The translations under genes were made by a program, and so were the position numbers. Source: Firm-04 sp045600205 (GTDB lineage Bacteria > Bacillota > Clostridia > Oscillospirales > Ruminococcaceae). From it: a stretch of 20,491 bases of DNA. Each line of letters starts with the position of its first letter. The stretch's first letter is position 1. Below, in pieces: positions 8,124-15,916 of this stretch. The stretch is taken from positions 1-20,491 of the forward strand of contig JAZRXM010000040.1 in assembly GCA_045600205.1 (NCBI GenBank), given 5' to 3'. The notes under the pieces were generated by a model that saw nothing but the letters and a program-made list of their open reading frames with translations, was not told the origin of the DNA and ran no database searches.

Positions 8124-9386
8124 ATGCAGGAAATTTTCAAATTTGATGAGCGTCTGCTTGCACTTGCCAAACAGGCAGAAGCTGCGGCAAGCGGACAGTT
8201 TGCACATATTGACGAAATTGCGCAGTATTGCGGAGCAAAGGTGCTGAATGCTTTTCAGGAGGAAAAGGTCAGTGCTGCATGTTTTGCGGGTGCAAACGGC
8301 TATGGCTACGATGATGTGGGACGCGATAAGCTTGATAAAGTCTGGTCGCGTGTATTCCATACGGAAGATGCGCTGGTCAGACACCAGTTTGTGTCGGGTA
8401 CTCACGCGCTTTCTACGGCGTTATTCGGTGTGCTGCGTATGGGAGATCTGCTGATATCCGTAACGGGTACGCCCTACGATACGCTTGAAGAAGTAATCGG
8501 TATTCGCGGCAAGGGGAACGGTTCGCTTGCGGATTACGGCGTGCGCTACGGTCAGCTTGATTTGAAGGATGGCAAGGTTGATCTGGAAGGGATTCCCGCA
8601 GCCATTGCCGATGCAAAAGTGGTCTATTTGCAGCGTTCCAGAGGCTATTCGCTCAGAAGTGCGCTTTCTATTGCGGATATTGCAGAGGTTGTGAAGACCG
8701 TGCGTGCAACCCGTCCCGATGCAATCATCATGCTGGATAACTGCTACGGCGAATTTGTGGATTTTGAAGAGCCCACGGATGTCGGTGTAGATCTGATTAT
8801 CGGTTCGCTGATTAAGAATCCGGGCGGCGGTATTGCGCAGACAGGCGGCTATATCGCAGGAAAAGCGGCTCTGGTGGAGCAGTGTGCGTACCGCCTGACC
8901 TGTGTCGGCATGGGCAAAGAGGTTGGCTGCTCGCTGAATATGTGTCGTGAGATGTATCTCGGATTGTTCATGGCACCCGAGGTGGTTGCAAATGCGAGAA
9001 AAATCGGCGTGTTTGCTGCGGAATTGTTCCGTCTGCTCGGGTTTGAATGTTTACCGGTACGCGGCGCGGCAGCAGGCGATATCATCACTGTGATCGAACT
9101 GGGCAGCGCAGAGGCTTTGGAGGCATTTTGCGCGGGTATTCAGGCGGGTTCGCCGGTGGACAGTTTTGTGACACCCGAAGCATGGGATATGCCCGGCTAT
9201 GACAGCAAAGTGATTATGGCGGCAGGTACCTTTACGGGCGGTGCATCCATTGAGCTTTCGGCGGATGCGCCTGAACGTGATCCGTTTGCAGTATATATGC
9301 AGGGCGGACTGACCTACGGCAGCGGAAAAATCGGTGTGCTGAAGGCTGCACAGGCGATGCTGGAACGTGGTCTGATTTCCCTTTGA
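8124..9386 (+). CDS. Methionine gamma-lyase family PLP enzyme (aluminium resistance / YnbB type)
   Basis: 420 residues, normal length for this fold-type I PLP family, annotated as methionine gamma-lyase-like or aluminium resistance protein (B. subtilis YnbB). Visible hallmarks are GANGYGYDDVGR (56-67), the phosphate-binding turn SGTHA (91-95), the aspartate strand MLDNCYGEF, and Lys231 in SLIKNPGGG as the likely PLP Schiff-base lysine. The C-terminal half carries the family's AGTFTGGASIELS and GLTYGSGK stretches. The true reaction in most members is not shown experimentally; C-S lyase activity is assumed from the family. The start is ATG 8124, with AAGGAGG (8104-8110) 13 nt upstream, a slightly long spacing. 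It follows the GNAT gene by 5 nt and is the last gene of the operon. No clear terminator is seen after it. Confidence 0.92.
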   Translation: MQEIFKFDERLLALAKQAEAAASGQFAHIDEIAQYCGAKVLNAFQEEKVSAACFAGANGYGYDDVGRDKLDKVWSRVFHTEDALVRHQFVSGTHALSTALFGVLRMGDLLISVTGTPYDTLEEVIGIRGKGNGSLADYGVRYGQLDLKDGKVDLEGIPAAIADAKVVYLQRSRGYSLRSALSIADIAEVVKTVRATRPDAIIMLDNCYGEFVDFEEPTDVGVDLIIGSLIKNPGGGIAQTGGYIAGKAALVEQCAYRLTCVGMGKEVGCSLNMCREMYLGLFMAPEVVANARKIGVFAAELFRLLGFECLPVRGAAAGDIITVIELGSAEALEAFCAGIQAGSPVDSFVTPEAWDMPGYDSKVIMAAGTFTGGASIELSADAPERDPFAVYMQGGLTYGSGKIGVLKAAQAMLERGLISL

Positions 9387-9455
9387 TGCGGACAAAATGT
9401 GTATGTGACAGACATACCGTAAGGATATTATGTAAAATGGAAAGGATGAATTCAA

Positions 9456-10241
9456 ATGGCAGACAAGCAGTATCAGGATGACCTCTCGATGGATGATTAC
9501 TTCGAGAACGGTACAGTGCGTGACGCGGACGGCGGTTCCGCAGCGATTCCTCCGACTACGACGAACAAAAAATCGCGTATGCCCTCGGGAAAGCGTAAGA
9601 AGAAGGCAGAGCGCGGCAAGCTGATTCTAATGATTGTTGTCGGCGTATTGGTGCTTGTACTGATTATCTGGCTGATTGTGTCAATTTCCAAGCGCAGAAA
9701 CGATGGCGCAAAATACGCACTGAAGTATTCGCAGTGCATTGGCGCAAGTATGTCTGATGCGATGTCCAATGTGAAGCTTTCTTTGCACAGCGAGTCGGAT
9801 TATTCGGTTTTGAACAATGCTTTCCAGCCGTTTTCGAATTGCGCGACCAGTAAGAAAAAGACGGAAGTGCAGGGCGTGACGCTGCCGCAGTGGATGATCC
9901 TCTGCAATACAGCGGAATCCAGTCTTTCGGATGTTTGGTTCTATGATTACAGAGTGCTGGAGGACAATCCCTACGGCACCAAGCGCAAGGCATACCTTGA
10001 CCCGTCACAGGTTTCCACGGGTGAGGAATTCGAGAAAGAACTCGGCTTGAAGCCGTACTGCATCCACTATCTCCCCGATCATACGGAGATCAGAGAGTAT
10101 CGTTATTGCTTTGAGGATGCGGAAACAGGCGATCTGACCGCATATATCATCAGCGCGCAGCTGAATGCAGGTGCCGTTACGACTGTCACCGATCGCAGAG
10201 TGGATTTCCTTTCCGCGATCATCAAATCCAGTCTGAACTGA
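9456..10241 (+). CDS. Single-pass membrane protein of unknown function
   Basis: 261 residues; family not recognised. The N-terminal 55 residues are polar and probably cytoplasmic, ending in a basic cluster (GKRKKKAERGK, 45-55). One strong membrane helix follows (about 56-77), then an approximately 185-residue outer domain with mixed alpha/beta character. The positive-inside rule puts the large C-terminal part outside. Cys residues are scattered in the outer domain without a clear motif. ATG 9456 has AAGGA (9442-9446) upstream. GTGACA (9405-9410) and TATTAT (9426-9431) are only 15 nt apart, so the promoter is doubtful and read-through from the upstream operon is possible. It precedes the pseudokinase gene, also a single-pass membrane protein, so a shared envelope role is possible but unproven. 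Confidence 0.8.
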   Translation: MADKQYQDDLSMDDYFENGTVRDADGGSAAIPPTTTNKKSRMPSGKRKKKAERGKLILMIVVGVLVLVLIIWLIVSISKRRNDGAKYALKYSQCIGASMSDAMSNVKLSLHSESDYSVLNNAFQPFSNCATSKKKTEVQGVTLPQWMILCNTAESSLSDVWFYDYRVLEDNPYGTKRKAYLDPSQVSTGEEFEKELGLKPYCIHYLPDHTEIREYRYCFEDAETGDLTAYIISAQLNAGAVTTVTDRRVDFLSAIIKSSLN

Positions 10242-10334
10242 TATCCTGTGCGAAAAACCTTTTGGTATTTCAAAATAAAAAATTACAAACCAGATACAAT
10301 TTGAAAGCAAAATGGTGTTTTCGTCTGAAAATGA

Positions 10335-10363
10335 TTGACAGCGAACCCGATTCCTGATAAAAT
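10335..10363 (+). promoter_or_regulatory. Strong extended -10 promoter for the PASTA pseudokinase gene
   Basis: -35 TTGACA (10335-10340, perfect), 17-nt spacer, -10 TAAAAT (10358-10363), with TGA just before it (10355-10357) making an extended -10. The untranslated leader is about 90 nt. Confidence 0.82.
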
Positions 10364-10462
10364 GGTATTTGGTGAATCGGATAAAAAATCTGTGCGTCAT
10401 TGGGAAGTGGAGAACTCGCGGCAGGTCAGCGGGTGGATGCGCAGAAAAGGAGGTACGATGCT

Positions 10463-12622
10463 ATGGGAGAATTGAATTTGTGCTATGGCTGCATGGGACC
10501 CAAGAATAGTGACGGCATTTGTTCACAGTGTGGTTTTGACGAAAATGCTGAACTCATCCCTAATGCATTGGCTCTTGGCACCATGTTGCATGACCGCTAT
10601 ATGGTAGGCAAGGTGCTTGAGCATAACGGCGAAGGTATGACCTACCTCGCATATGATACGACGATCGGATGCAAGGTGCTGATTCGGGAATATCTGCCTG
10701 TGCAGCTTTGCAATCGTGTGGAGGACAGCACGCTGGTGAATGTCAACGGCAAGCACCTCGCACAGTATAAGTCCCTGATGGCGGAATATACGGAGCTGAA
10801 CAAGGCTCTTGCCAGACAGAGAAGTCTGGTACACCTGAATCCCGCACTGGATCTGTTTGCCGAAAATAATACCACTTATGCGGTTTATGAATTTCTGGAG
10901 GGGCGCAATCTTCTTGCATACCTGAAAGAAAATGCAGGCGAACTTTCGTGGCGAGAGGTGGCAGGAATGTTCCCTCCTTTGTTTACGACGATGGGAATCC
11001 TGCACAATTCCGGCGTTTTGCATCGAGGCATCAGCCCCGAAACGATTTATGTTACTGATAAAGGTGACATCAAGCTGAACGGCTTTTGCATTTCCGCAGT
11101 CCGTACCAACGATACCGAACTGGAGGCGGAGTTGTTTGACGGCTATGCCGCTCCCGAACAATATTTCGCAAACAGACAGCAGGGCAGTTGGACCGATGTT
11201 TACGGAATCTGCGCGGTGCTGTACCGTATTCTGACAGGATGTCGTCCGACCGCAGCAAATGCGCGTCTGAGCCATGACAACCTGATTTCGCCGCATGATT
11301 TGAATGGCAGAATTCCGCAGGTTGTATCCGATGCGATCATGAAAGGTCTGGCATTGGATGCCAATCAGCGTGTCCGTACAATCACCGATCTGGTGACGAT
11401 GTTGTTTGAAACGGGCGATAACCTTGAAAAAACAACAGTGGTACCGGTACAGCAGCATATCAATGCGACCACAACATTTCGTACCGTTCCAACAGCGCAG
11501 TCGGGTAGTACGACTGTCATGAATAAACCGATCGTATCAAATGGCGGAAATCGTCCGCAGCGCAGTGGAAACAAACAGCAGCCGCACAGTAAAAATGGTA
11601 CAGCTGCGAACAAATCGTCATCGAAAAAGCAATCTGCGCCGCCAATTGATCAGAAAAAGCAGAAGCAGCAGGAGTTGTTTGAACAGCTCCGCGGACCATT
11701 GGTCATTATCATTTTGCTCCTGTTGATCCTGATTCTCATTATTGTGGCAATTCAGGCAATGACCCATGACAATCAACCGGAAAGCAGTTTGTCACAAACA
11801 ATGCCCGTGACCAATAATGTGGTGCAGACACCGCCCGACGAAAGCAGCAGCACCTTCTATAATGACGGCTTTGTACCGTATCTGGTCGGAATGAATTTCC
11901 AGATCAAGAAAGATGCGCTGGCAGGTTGGTTGGAGCTGGAGCCGATTTATGAGTACAATGATGAATTCACCAAGGATACCATCTTTGAGCAGGAGTATCC
12001 TGAAAACACAGGCTTCCAGAGCGGCAGCACTGTGATGCAGGTCAAGGTCAGTCTTGGTTCTGCCATCAAGAGTCTGCCTGATTTCAGAGGTATGACTCGT
12101 CAGGCATACCTTGCAAAACTGAAAGATATGGGCTTTGTGGAGGCAAAAGAGGACAACTCCGCACCGACAAACAAGAATCAGAAAACCACGAAACCCGCTG
12201 CGACTACAACCACATCAACGGAAACAACCGGCGGTGTGGATCAGAAAGTACTTTATCGCTCCAAGGTGGATTACAACTACACCAACGGCTATGTTTGTGC
12301 CGTGGAACCTGAAATCGGCACGGAAATTGACGTACAGAAGAGCTATACGATCATCGTGTACTATGCAGAGAATCCTGATCCGATTTATAAGGTGACCAAA
12401 CCCAAAACAACCACAACCGGTGTGGGCGGTACCAAAACACCCACCACAAAAACCACGGTCGTCGGCACAAAGCCGTCAGGCGGCGGTGAGGACGGCACGA
12501 AAGTACCGAACACACAGGCACCGACTACCAAGCCACCTGCTCCGGAAACGCAGGCTCCGCCTCCGCCGCAGCAGACACAGGCCCCCCCTCCGCATGATCC
12601 CGGAACGGAGGAACATGAATAA
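10463..12622 (+). CDS. Zinc-ribbon, pseudokinase, single-pass membrane protein with PASTA repeats
   Basis: 719 residues. Order: a zinc ribbon with C7-x2-C10 and C20-x2-C23; a Hanks-type kinase fold (about 38-315); a basic Gln/Lys-rich linker; a membrane helix (about 412-434); two PASTA-like units (about 468-531 and 536-635) interrupted by a Thr-rich insert; and a Thr/Pro/Gln-rich tail. The fold resembles PrkC/PknB-type receptor kinases that sense peptidoglycan fragments. Catalytic positions are changed: the VAIK lysine is Arg75 (LIREYLP), the HRD aspartate is Gly189 (LHRGISPETI, with the metal-binding Asn also replaced by Thr), and DFG is N206-G-F. The Gly loop (G56-E-G58) and the APE motif (YAAPEQY) remain. 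It is therefore most likely a signalling scaffold without phosphotransfer. The start is ATG 10463, with AAAGGAGG (10446-10453) about 10 nt upstream. Confidence 0.9.
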   Translation: MGELNLCYGCMGPKNSDGICSQCGFDENAELIPNALALGTMLHDRYMVGKVLEHNGEGMTYLAYDTTIGCKVLIREYLPVQLCNRVEDSTLVNVNGKHLAQYKSLMAEYTELNKALARQRSLVHLNPALDLFAENNTTYAVYEFLEGRNLLAYLKENAGELSWREVAGMFPPLFTTMGILHNSGVLHRGISPETIYVTDKGDIKLNGFCISAVRTNDTELEAELFDGYAAPEQYFANRQQGSWTDVYGICAVLYRILTGCRPTAANARLSHDNLISPHDLNGRIPQVVSDAIMKGLALDANQRVRTITDLVTMLFETGDNLEKTTVVPVQQHINATTTFRTVPTAQSGSTTVMNKPIVSNGGNRPQRSGNKQQPHSKNGTAANKSSSKKQSAPPIDQKKQKQQELFEQLRGPLVIIILLLLILILIIVAIQAMTHDNQPESSLSQTMPVTNNVVQTPPDESSSTFYNDGFVPYLVGMNFQIKKDALAGWLELEPIYEYNDEFTKDTIFEQEYPENTGFQSGSTVMQVKVSLGSAIKSLPDFRGMTRQAYLAKLKDMGFVEAKEDNSAPTNKNQKTTKPAATTTTSTETTGGVDQKVLYRSKVDYNYTNGYVCAVEPEIGTEIDVQKSYTIIVYYAENPDPIYKVTKPKTTTTGVGGTKTPTTKTTVVGTKPSGGGEDGTKVPNTQAPTTKPPAPETQAPPPPQQTQAPPPHDPGTEEHE

Positions 12623-12628
12623 AATCCA

Positions 12629-12671
12629 AAGGCTGATTGTCAGATGAAATGACAATCAGCCTTGACTTTTA
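12629..12671 (+). terminator. Rho-independent terminator after the pseudokinase gene
   Basis: AAGGCTGATTGTCA (12629-12642) pairs perfectly over 14 bp with TGACAATCAGCCTT (12650-12663); the loop is GATGAAA. The tail GACTTTTAT is a modest U tract that overlaps the next gene's -35 element. Confidence 0.8.
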
Positions 12672-12690
12672 TTTAGATTTGTGATATAAT
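12662..12690 (+). promoter_or_regulatory. Sigma-A promoter for the acetylesterase gene
   Basis: -35 TTGACT (12662-12667), 17-nt spacer, -10 TATAAT (12685-12690, perfect). The -35 is embedded in the end of the upstream terminator stem. Confidence 0.88.
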
Positions 12691-12731
12691 TTTATGGTGT
12701 ATTTTGAGTATGTGTTACGGAGGATTTTTAC

Positions 12732-14243
12732 ATGCGTGTAGCGGCAGTTTTCAGCAATCATATGGTACTTCAACGGGATAAACGGATTTGTGTCTGGGGT
12801 GAAGCCGAAAACGGCGAGCGAATTACCGCAGAACTTGGGATGCAGTCCGCGGAAACCATTGCGGAGGACGGAAAATGGATGCTGTATTTGCCGCCAATGC
12901 AGGCTGTGGATGGTTTGACATTGACGATTCGCGGTGCAAACGATGCCGTGCAGTTTGCGGATGTTTCGATTGGCGAGGTCTGGCTTTGCGGCGGACAGAG
13001 CAATATGGAATTTGAGATCCAGAACGAGCGAAACGGGAAGCAGTTGCTTCAGAATCTGATGTCCGATTGCGGTGTACGCTTTTACTATACGCCGAAACAG
13101 CGCATGAAAGATGCCGATTTTGACGCAAATGAGCGGAATACCTCGTGGCAGTTGGCATCGCCTGAAAATTCGAAATCGTGGTCGGCAGTCGGGCTGTATT
13201 TCGCGTTGGAATTGCGAAAGCGTCTGGGCGTAACGGTCGGACTGATTGGCTGCAACTGGGGTGGAACGACCGCATATGCGTGGATTCCGTGGGATACCGC
13301 AGCGGAGCATCGCTCGTTGTTGCCTTATCTGAAAGCGTATACTGAGGGACTGCGCGGCAAAACGTTGGAGCAGCATATTTTGGAATATGACGCATATCAG
13401 GCGTATCAGATGGACTGGGACCGCCGTATGCATACATACTACGCAGAACATCCGAATGCCACATGGAATGAAATCCAGCGTGAGTGCGGCAAATCGCTAT
13501 ACCCGGGACCGCTTGGCCCGAAAAATGAAATGCGTCCCGGCGGTTTGTATCACACCATGCTGAAACGGGTCTGCCCCTATACTTTGCGTGGTTTTCTTTA
13601 TTATCAGGGCGAATCAGATGACTGTCGTCCTGATTGTTATGCAACGCTGTTGCGTGCTTTGATCACAAAATGGCGCAGCGATTTTGGCGATGAACAACTG
13701 CCGTTTTTGAATGTGCAGCTTCCGATGTACCGCGTTTCGGACGACCCCGACTACAAGCATTGGTGCAAGATTCGCGAGGCACAGCTGACGGTCTATCAGA
13801 CCATGAAAAACACAGGTCTTGCGGTGATTGCGGACTGCGGCGAATTGGATAATCTGCATCCGAAGGACAAATCCACGGTTGGACACAGATTGGCGTTGCA
13901 GGCGTTTTGTGAAGTTTACGGCATCATGTCCCGTGCGGAAGCTTGTCCGCCCATGTACCGTGATTACTATGTCATCGGTAATAAAATGACGTTGCTGTTT
14001 GAAAATGCGTGCAGCGGGTTTATATGGCACGGCAATCCTGCCGGATTTGAACTGGCTGGTGCGGACAAAAAGTATTATCCCGCGCAGGCGTTTCTTGATG
14101 CCGGCGAGATCACGCTGATCAGCAAGCAGGTATCCGCACCGTTGTATGCGCGATATGCGTGGAGCAATTATACGGATGTGCCGCTCTACGGCGCGAATAA
14201 TTTGCCTGTTTCGCCGTTCCGTACCCACAAAAATGACGAATAA
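12732..14243 (+). CDS. Sialate O-acetylesterase-like SGNH hydrolase
   Basis: 503 residues matching the sialate O-acetylesterase (SASA/DUF303) family, which removes acetyl groups from sialic acids or other acetylated sugars. An N-terminal beta domain (FSNHMVLQRDKRICVWGEA, about 7-25) is followed by the SGNH core: nucleophile Ser90 in GGQSNMEFE, the GCNWGGTTAYAW block, YYQGESDD, and the C-terminal Asp373/His376 pair in DNLHPKDK. No signal peptide is visible, so the enzyme appears intracellular and would act on imported sugars. ATG 12732 has GGAGGA (12719-12724) 7 nt upstream. It is a single-gene unit between its own promoter and a terminator. A glycan-degradation role fits a gut habitat, but the acetylated substrate cannot be told from sequence. 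Confidence 0.9.
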   Translation: MRVAAVFSNHMVLQRDKRICVWGEAENGERITAELGMQSAETIAEDGKWMLYLPPMQAVDGLTLTIRGANDAVQFADVSIGEVWLCGGQSNMEFEIQNERNGKQLLQNLMSDCGVRFYYTPKQRMKDADFDANERNTSWQLASPENSKSWSAVGLYFALELRKRLGVTVGLIGCNWGGTTAYAWIPWDTAAEHRSLLPYLKAYTEGLRGKTLEQHILEYDAYQAYQMDWDRRMHTYYAEHPNATWNEIQRECGKSLYPGPLGPKNEMRPGGLYHTMLKRVCPYTLRGFLYYQGESDDCRPDCYATLLRALITKWRSDFGDEQLPFLNVQLPMYRVSDDPDYKHWCKIREAQLTVYQTMKNTGLAVIADCGELDNLHPKDKSTVGHRLALQAFCEVYGIMSRAEACPPMYRDYYVIGNKMTLLFENACSGFIWHGNPAGFELAGADKKYYPAQAFLDAGEITLISKQVSAPLYARYAWSNYTDVPLYGANNLPVSPFRTHKNDE

Positions 14244-14290
14244 GCAGAGTGCATGATCAATACATCGCAGCAACACCATGATTGACACGA

Positions 14291-14321
14291 AAGCACACCG
14301 TTTTTACGCGGTGTGCTTTTT
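14291..14321 (+). terminator. Rho-independent terminator between convergent genes
   Basis: AAGCACACCG (14291-14300) pairs with CGGTGTGCTT (14309-14318) and is followed by TTT. It closes the acetylesterase gene. The opposite strand has only a short U tail, so service to the minus-strand phosphodiesterase is less certain. Confidence 0.82.
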
Positions 14322-14355
14322 GTTGTATGCACGTTTACGGCATCATGTGCATAGG

Positions 14356-14853
14356 CTATTTGAGCAGGGATACTTCTCCGTGCGAGGTCAGAATGCCTTC
14401 CTCCAGAATGTCGATCAGACCATAGGAAGCAGGCAGACCGTCGCGGGGTTTTGCAGCACTGCCGGGATTGAACAGCCGTACACCATCAATGGTTTCATCG
14501 CAGCGCGTGTGGAAATGTCCGAACAAGACAAGATCCGCTTCTTCCGCATGGGCGAGTCGCACGAGATTTTCTTTGTAATCGCCGCTTTGCTGATAATGTC
14601 CATGTACAGCAACGAGTTTGTGCGCATACGGAAGCTGCAACGTAAGCATACGAGGGCTTCTTTGGGTATAGTCGCAGTTACCGCAGACATGAAACACGCG
14701 GCTGGCGTATTCCGGATGAACCGCAAGAAAAGCATCCAATTCCTCCTCACCATCGCCGCAATGGATGATGAGATCAACTTTCGGGTGTGCGATCAGAATG
14801 CGCTCTAAAGCGTAATCATTGCCGTGGGTATCGGAAATTACAAGAAGCTGCAT
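14356..14853 (-). CDS. YfcE/MJ0936-family metallophosphoesterase
   Basis: 165 residues, the usual length for small calcineurin-like phosphodiesterases of the YfcE/MJ0936 family. The full metal-binding set is visible: Asp8 and His10 in ISDTHGN, Asp34 in HCGDGE, Asn59 in CGNCD, His84/His86 in VHGHY, His113/His115 in FGHFHT, and the C-terminal NPGS turn (129-132). It is cytoplasmic with no membrane segment. The physiological substrate of this family is mostly unknown. The start is ATG at 14851-14853; an AGGCAGGA ribosome-binding region lies just upstream on the minus strand. The longer open frame to 14964 has a non-homologous N-terminus and runs through the promoter. It is transcribed alone, opposite its neighbours. 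Confidence 0.93.
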   Translation of the reverse strand: MQLLVISDTHGNDYALERILIAHPKVDLIIHCGDGEEELDAFLAVHPEYASRVFHVCGNCDYTQRSPRMLTLQLPYAHKLVAVHGHYQQSGDYKENLVRLAHAEEADLVLFGHFHTRCDETIDGVRLFNPGSAAKPRDGLPASYGLIDILEEGILTSHGEVSLLK

Positions 14854-14887
14854 CAAAAAATTCCTGCCTTTCGTTCTAACTGCTATG

Positions 14888-14916
14888 ATTATAGCATAGA
14901 AATGTATCAGTGTCAA
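14888..14916 (-). promoter_or_regulatory. Perfect consensus sigma-A promoter, minus strand
   Basis: Read on the minus strand: TTGACA (14911-14916), 17-nt spacer, TATAAT (14888-14893), both perfect hexamers. A GCTAT/ATAGC inverted repeat (14882-14895) overlaps the -10. It drives the phosphodiesterase gene with a leader of about 30 nt. Confidence 0.9.
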
Positions 14917-14937
14917 CCATTTGAAGGAGGGAGCATC

Positions 14938-15183
14938 ATGGAGATTCCAAAAAGCGGAGCGCAAGTGGAAAGCCTGTTATCGGCAGTCAGCAGTAGACTC
15001 GGTATCCCGAAGGAAACGTTGAAAAATGAATTGCAGAGCGGTAAATTTGACAATGCGCTGCGCAATCTGAAACCGCAGGAGGCGGCGGCTATGCGGCAGG
15101 TTTTGCAAAATCCGCAGAAGCTTTCACAGATCATGAATACCAAACAGGCAAAGGCGTTATACGAAAAGCTTACAAAATCGTGA
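14938..15183 (+). CDS. Small soluble protein of unknown function (81 aa)
   Basis: 81 residues; no family with a known role recognised. It is helical and charged, with a KxxLxNxLxSGKFDNALRNL-like pattern in the middle (about 28-45) and a lysine-rich C-terminus. ATG 14938 has a strong GAAGGAGG site (14923-14930) 7 nt upstream. It is the first of three small same-strand genes (14938-15819) with short gaps, which I read as one operon. No convincing plus-strand promoter is seen in the short region shared with the divergent phosphodiesterase gene. Confidence 0.78.
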   Translation: MEIPKSGAQVESLLSAVSSRLGIPKETLKNELQSGKFDNALRNLKPQEAAAMRQVLQNPQKLSQIMNTKQAKALYEKLTKS

Positions 15184-15207
15184 TTTCAGAAAGGAGAGCG
15201 GCGTGAT

Positions 15208-15576
15208 ATGGATGATTTGACGGGTAAACTGGAAACGCTGCTCTCCGACCCTGAAAGTCTGCGGAATTTGCAGGAATTGGCGGAGATGCTCAAAGGGGAA
15301 AGTGTCGATGCGGAAGAAGCGGTCAGCGGGGAAAATGTGGTGACATCGGATGGACCACCGCTGGATCTGGGCAGGATACTGGCAGTCGGACAGGCGATGC
15401 GAAATATGGAAAATAACGAAAATGTGGAATTCCTGATGGCACTCAAACCGATTCTGAGCAACGGCAGACGAAAACGGGTAGAGCAGGCGGTGCGCATTTT
15501 GCGGCTGTATAGCGTAGCGGAGGTGCTGCGGGAGCAGGGGTTGCTGCGCGATATATTTGGCGGGGAGGAGCTTTGA
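15208..15576 (+). CDS. Small acidic protein of unknown function (122 aa)
   Basis: 122 residues. The N-terminal half is acidic (LSDPESLRNLQELAEMLKGE) with a disordered-looking middle (about 30-55). The C-terminal half is helical and rich in Leu and Arg (ALKPILSNGRRKRVEQAVRI). From memory it resembles a hypothetical family in Clostridia usually found beside the two small neighbours seen here, but I cannot assign a function. ATG 15208 has AAAGGAG (15190-15196) 11 nt upstream. It lies 24 nt after the previous gene and 3 nt before the next. Confidence 0.8.
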   Translation: MDDLTGKLETLLSDPESLRNLQELAEMLKGESVDAEEAVSGENVVTSDGPPLDLGRILAVGQAMRNMENNENVEFLMALKPILSNGRRKRVEQAVRILRLYSVAEVLREQGLLRDIFGGEEL

Positions 15577-15579
15577 CGA

Positions 15580-15819
15580 ATGGCAAACGGATTTCCGTTT
15601 CAGACGGCGCGGCGTATGAATCGTTGCTGTACGCCGTCAAAACCGCAGATGCAGCCTGAAAAACAACCTGTCTGCAAAGAAAATCACAATACATCAAACT
15701 GCAAAACCTTGCCACGCATGGACAGCGATACCTTGCTGCTGCTGGCTGTTTTGTGGCTTCTTATGAAAGAAAACGGTGACAAAAAACTTCTGCTCGCACT
15801 TGCGTATATTCTGATGTGA
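15580..15819 (+). CDS. Small protein with C-terminal membrane helix (79 aa)
   Basis: 79 residues. The N-terminal 45 residues are polar with four Cys (17, 18, 33, 42). The C-terminus is a hydrophobic hairpin or helix (LLLLAVLWLLM, then KKLLLALAYILM) joined by KENGDK. It begins 3 nt after the preceding stop with GGGGAGGAG (15562-15570) as ribosome-binding site, so it is translated with the upstream gene. The C-terminal pattern recurs, as I recall, in small membrane proteins of Clostridia next to similar neighbours. Role unknown. Confidence 0.75.
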   Translation: MANGFPFQTARRMNRCCTPSKPQMQPEKQPVCKENHNTSNCKTLPRMDSDTLLLLAVLWLLMKENGDKKLLLALAYILM

Positions 15820-15857
15820 GCGCGTCTTACAAAATGATTACAAACCGCGAAGATGTA

Positions 15858-15886
15858 TCGACAAATTTCGACGGATGTGGTATAAT
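15858..15886 (+). promoter_or_regulatory. Extended -10 promoter for the PAP2 gene
   Basis: -35 TCGACA (15858-15863), 17-nt spacer, -10 TATAAT (15881-15886), with TGG directly before the -10. Confidence 0.85.
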
Positions 15887-15916
15887 AAAAATACTGTTTG
15901 AAAGGAAGTTGAAAGA

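Noticed and set aside
10523..11458. Minus-strand frame of 311 aa opposite the pseudokinase domain
   Set aside because: Antisense shadow; the plus strand has a promoter, ribosome-binding site and clear domains.
12669..13644. Overlapping minus-strand frames of 260 and 273 aa opposite the acetylesterase
   Set aside because: Both lie wholly over the SGNH-hydrolase gene, which has full motifs; they show the low-complexity look of antisense frames.
14326..14353. TATGCAC/GTGCATA inverted repeat near the phosphodiesterase stop
   Set aside because: Short stem, 14-nt loop and no U tract on either strand, so not called a terminator.
14278..14808. Plus-strand frame of 176 aa opposite the phosphodiesterase
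   Set aside because: The minus-strand product has the complete metal-binding set and a perfect promoter.
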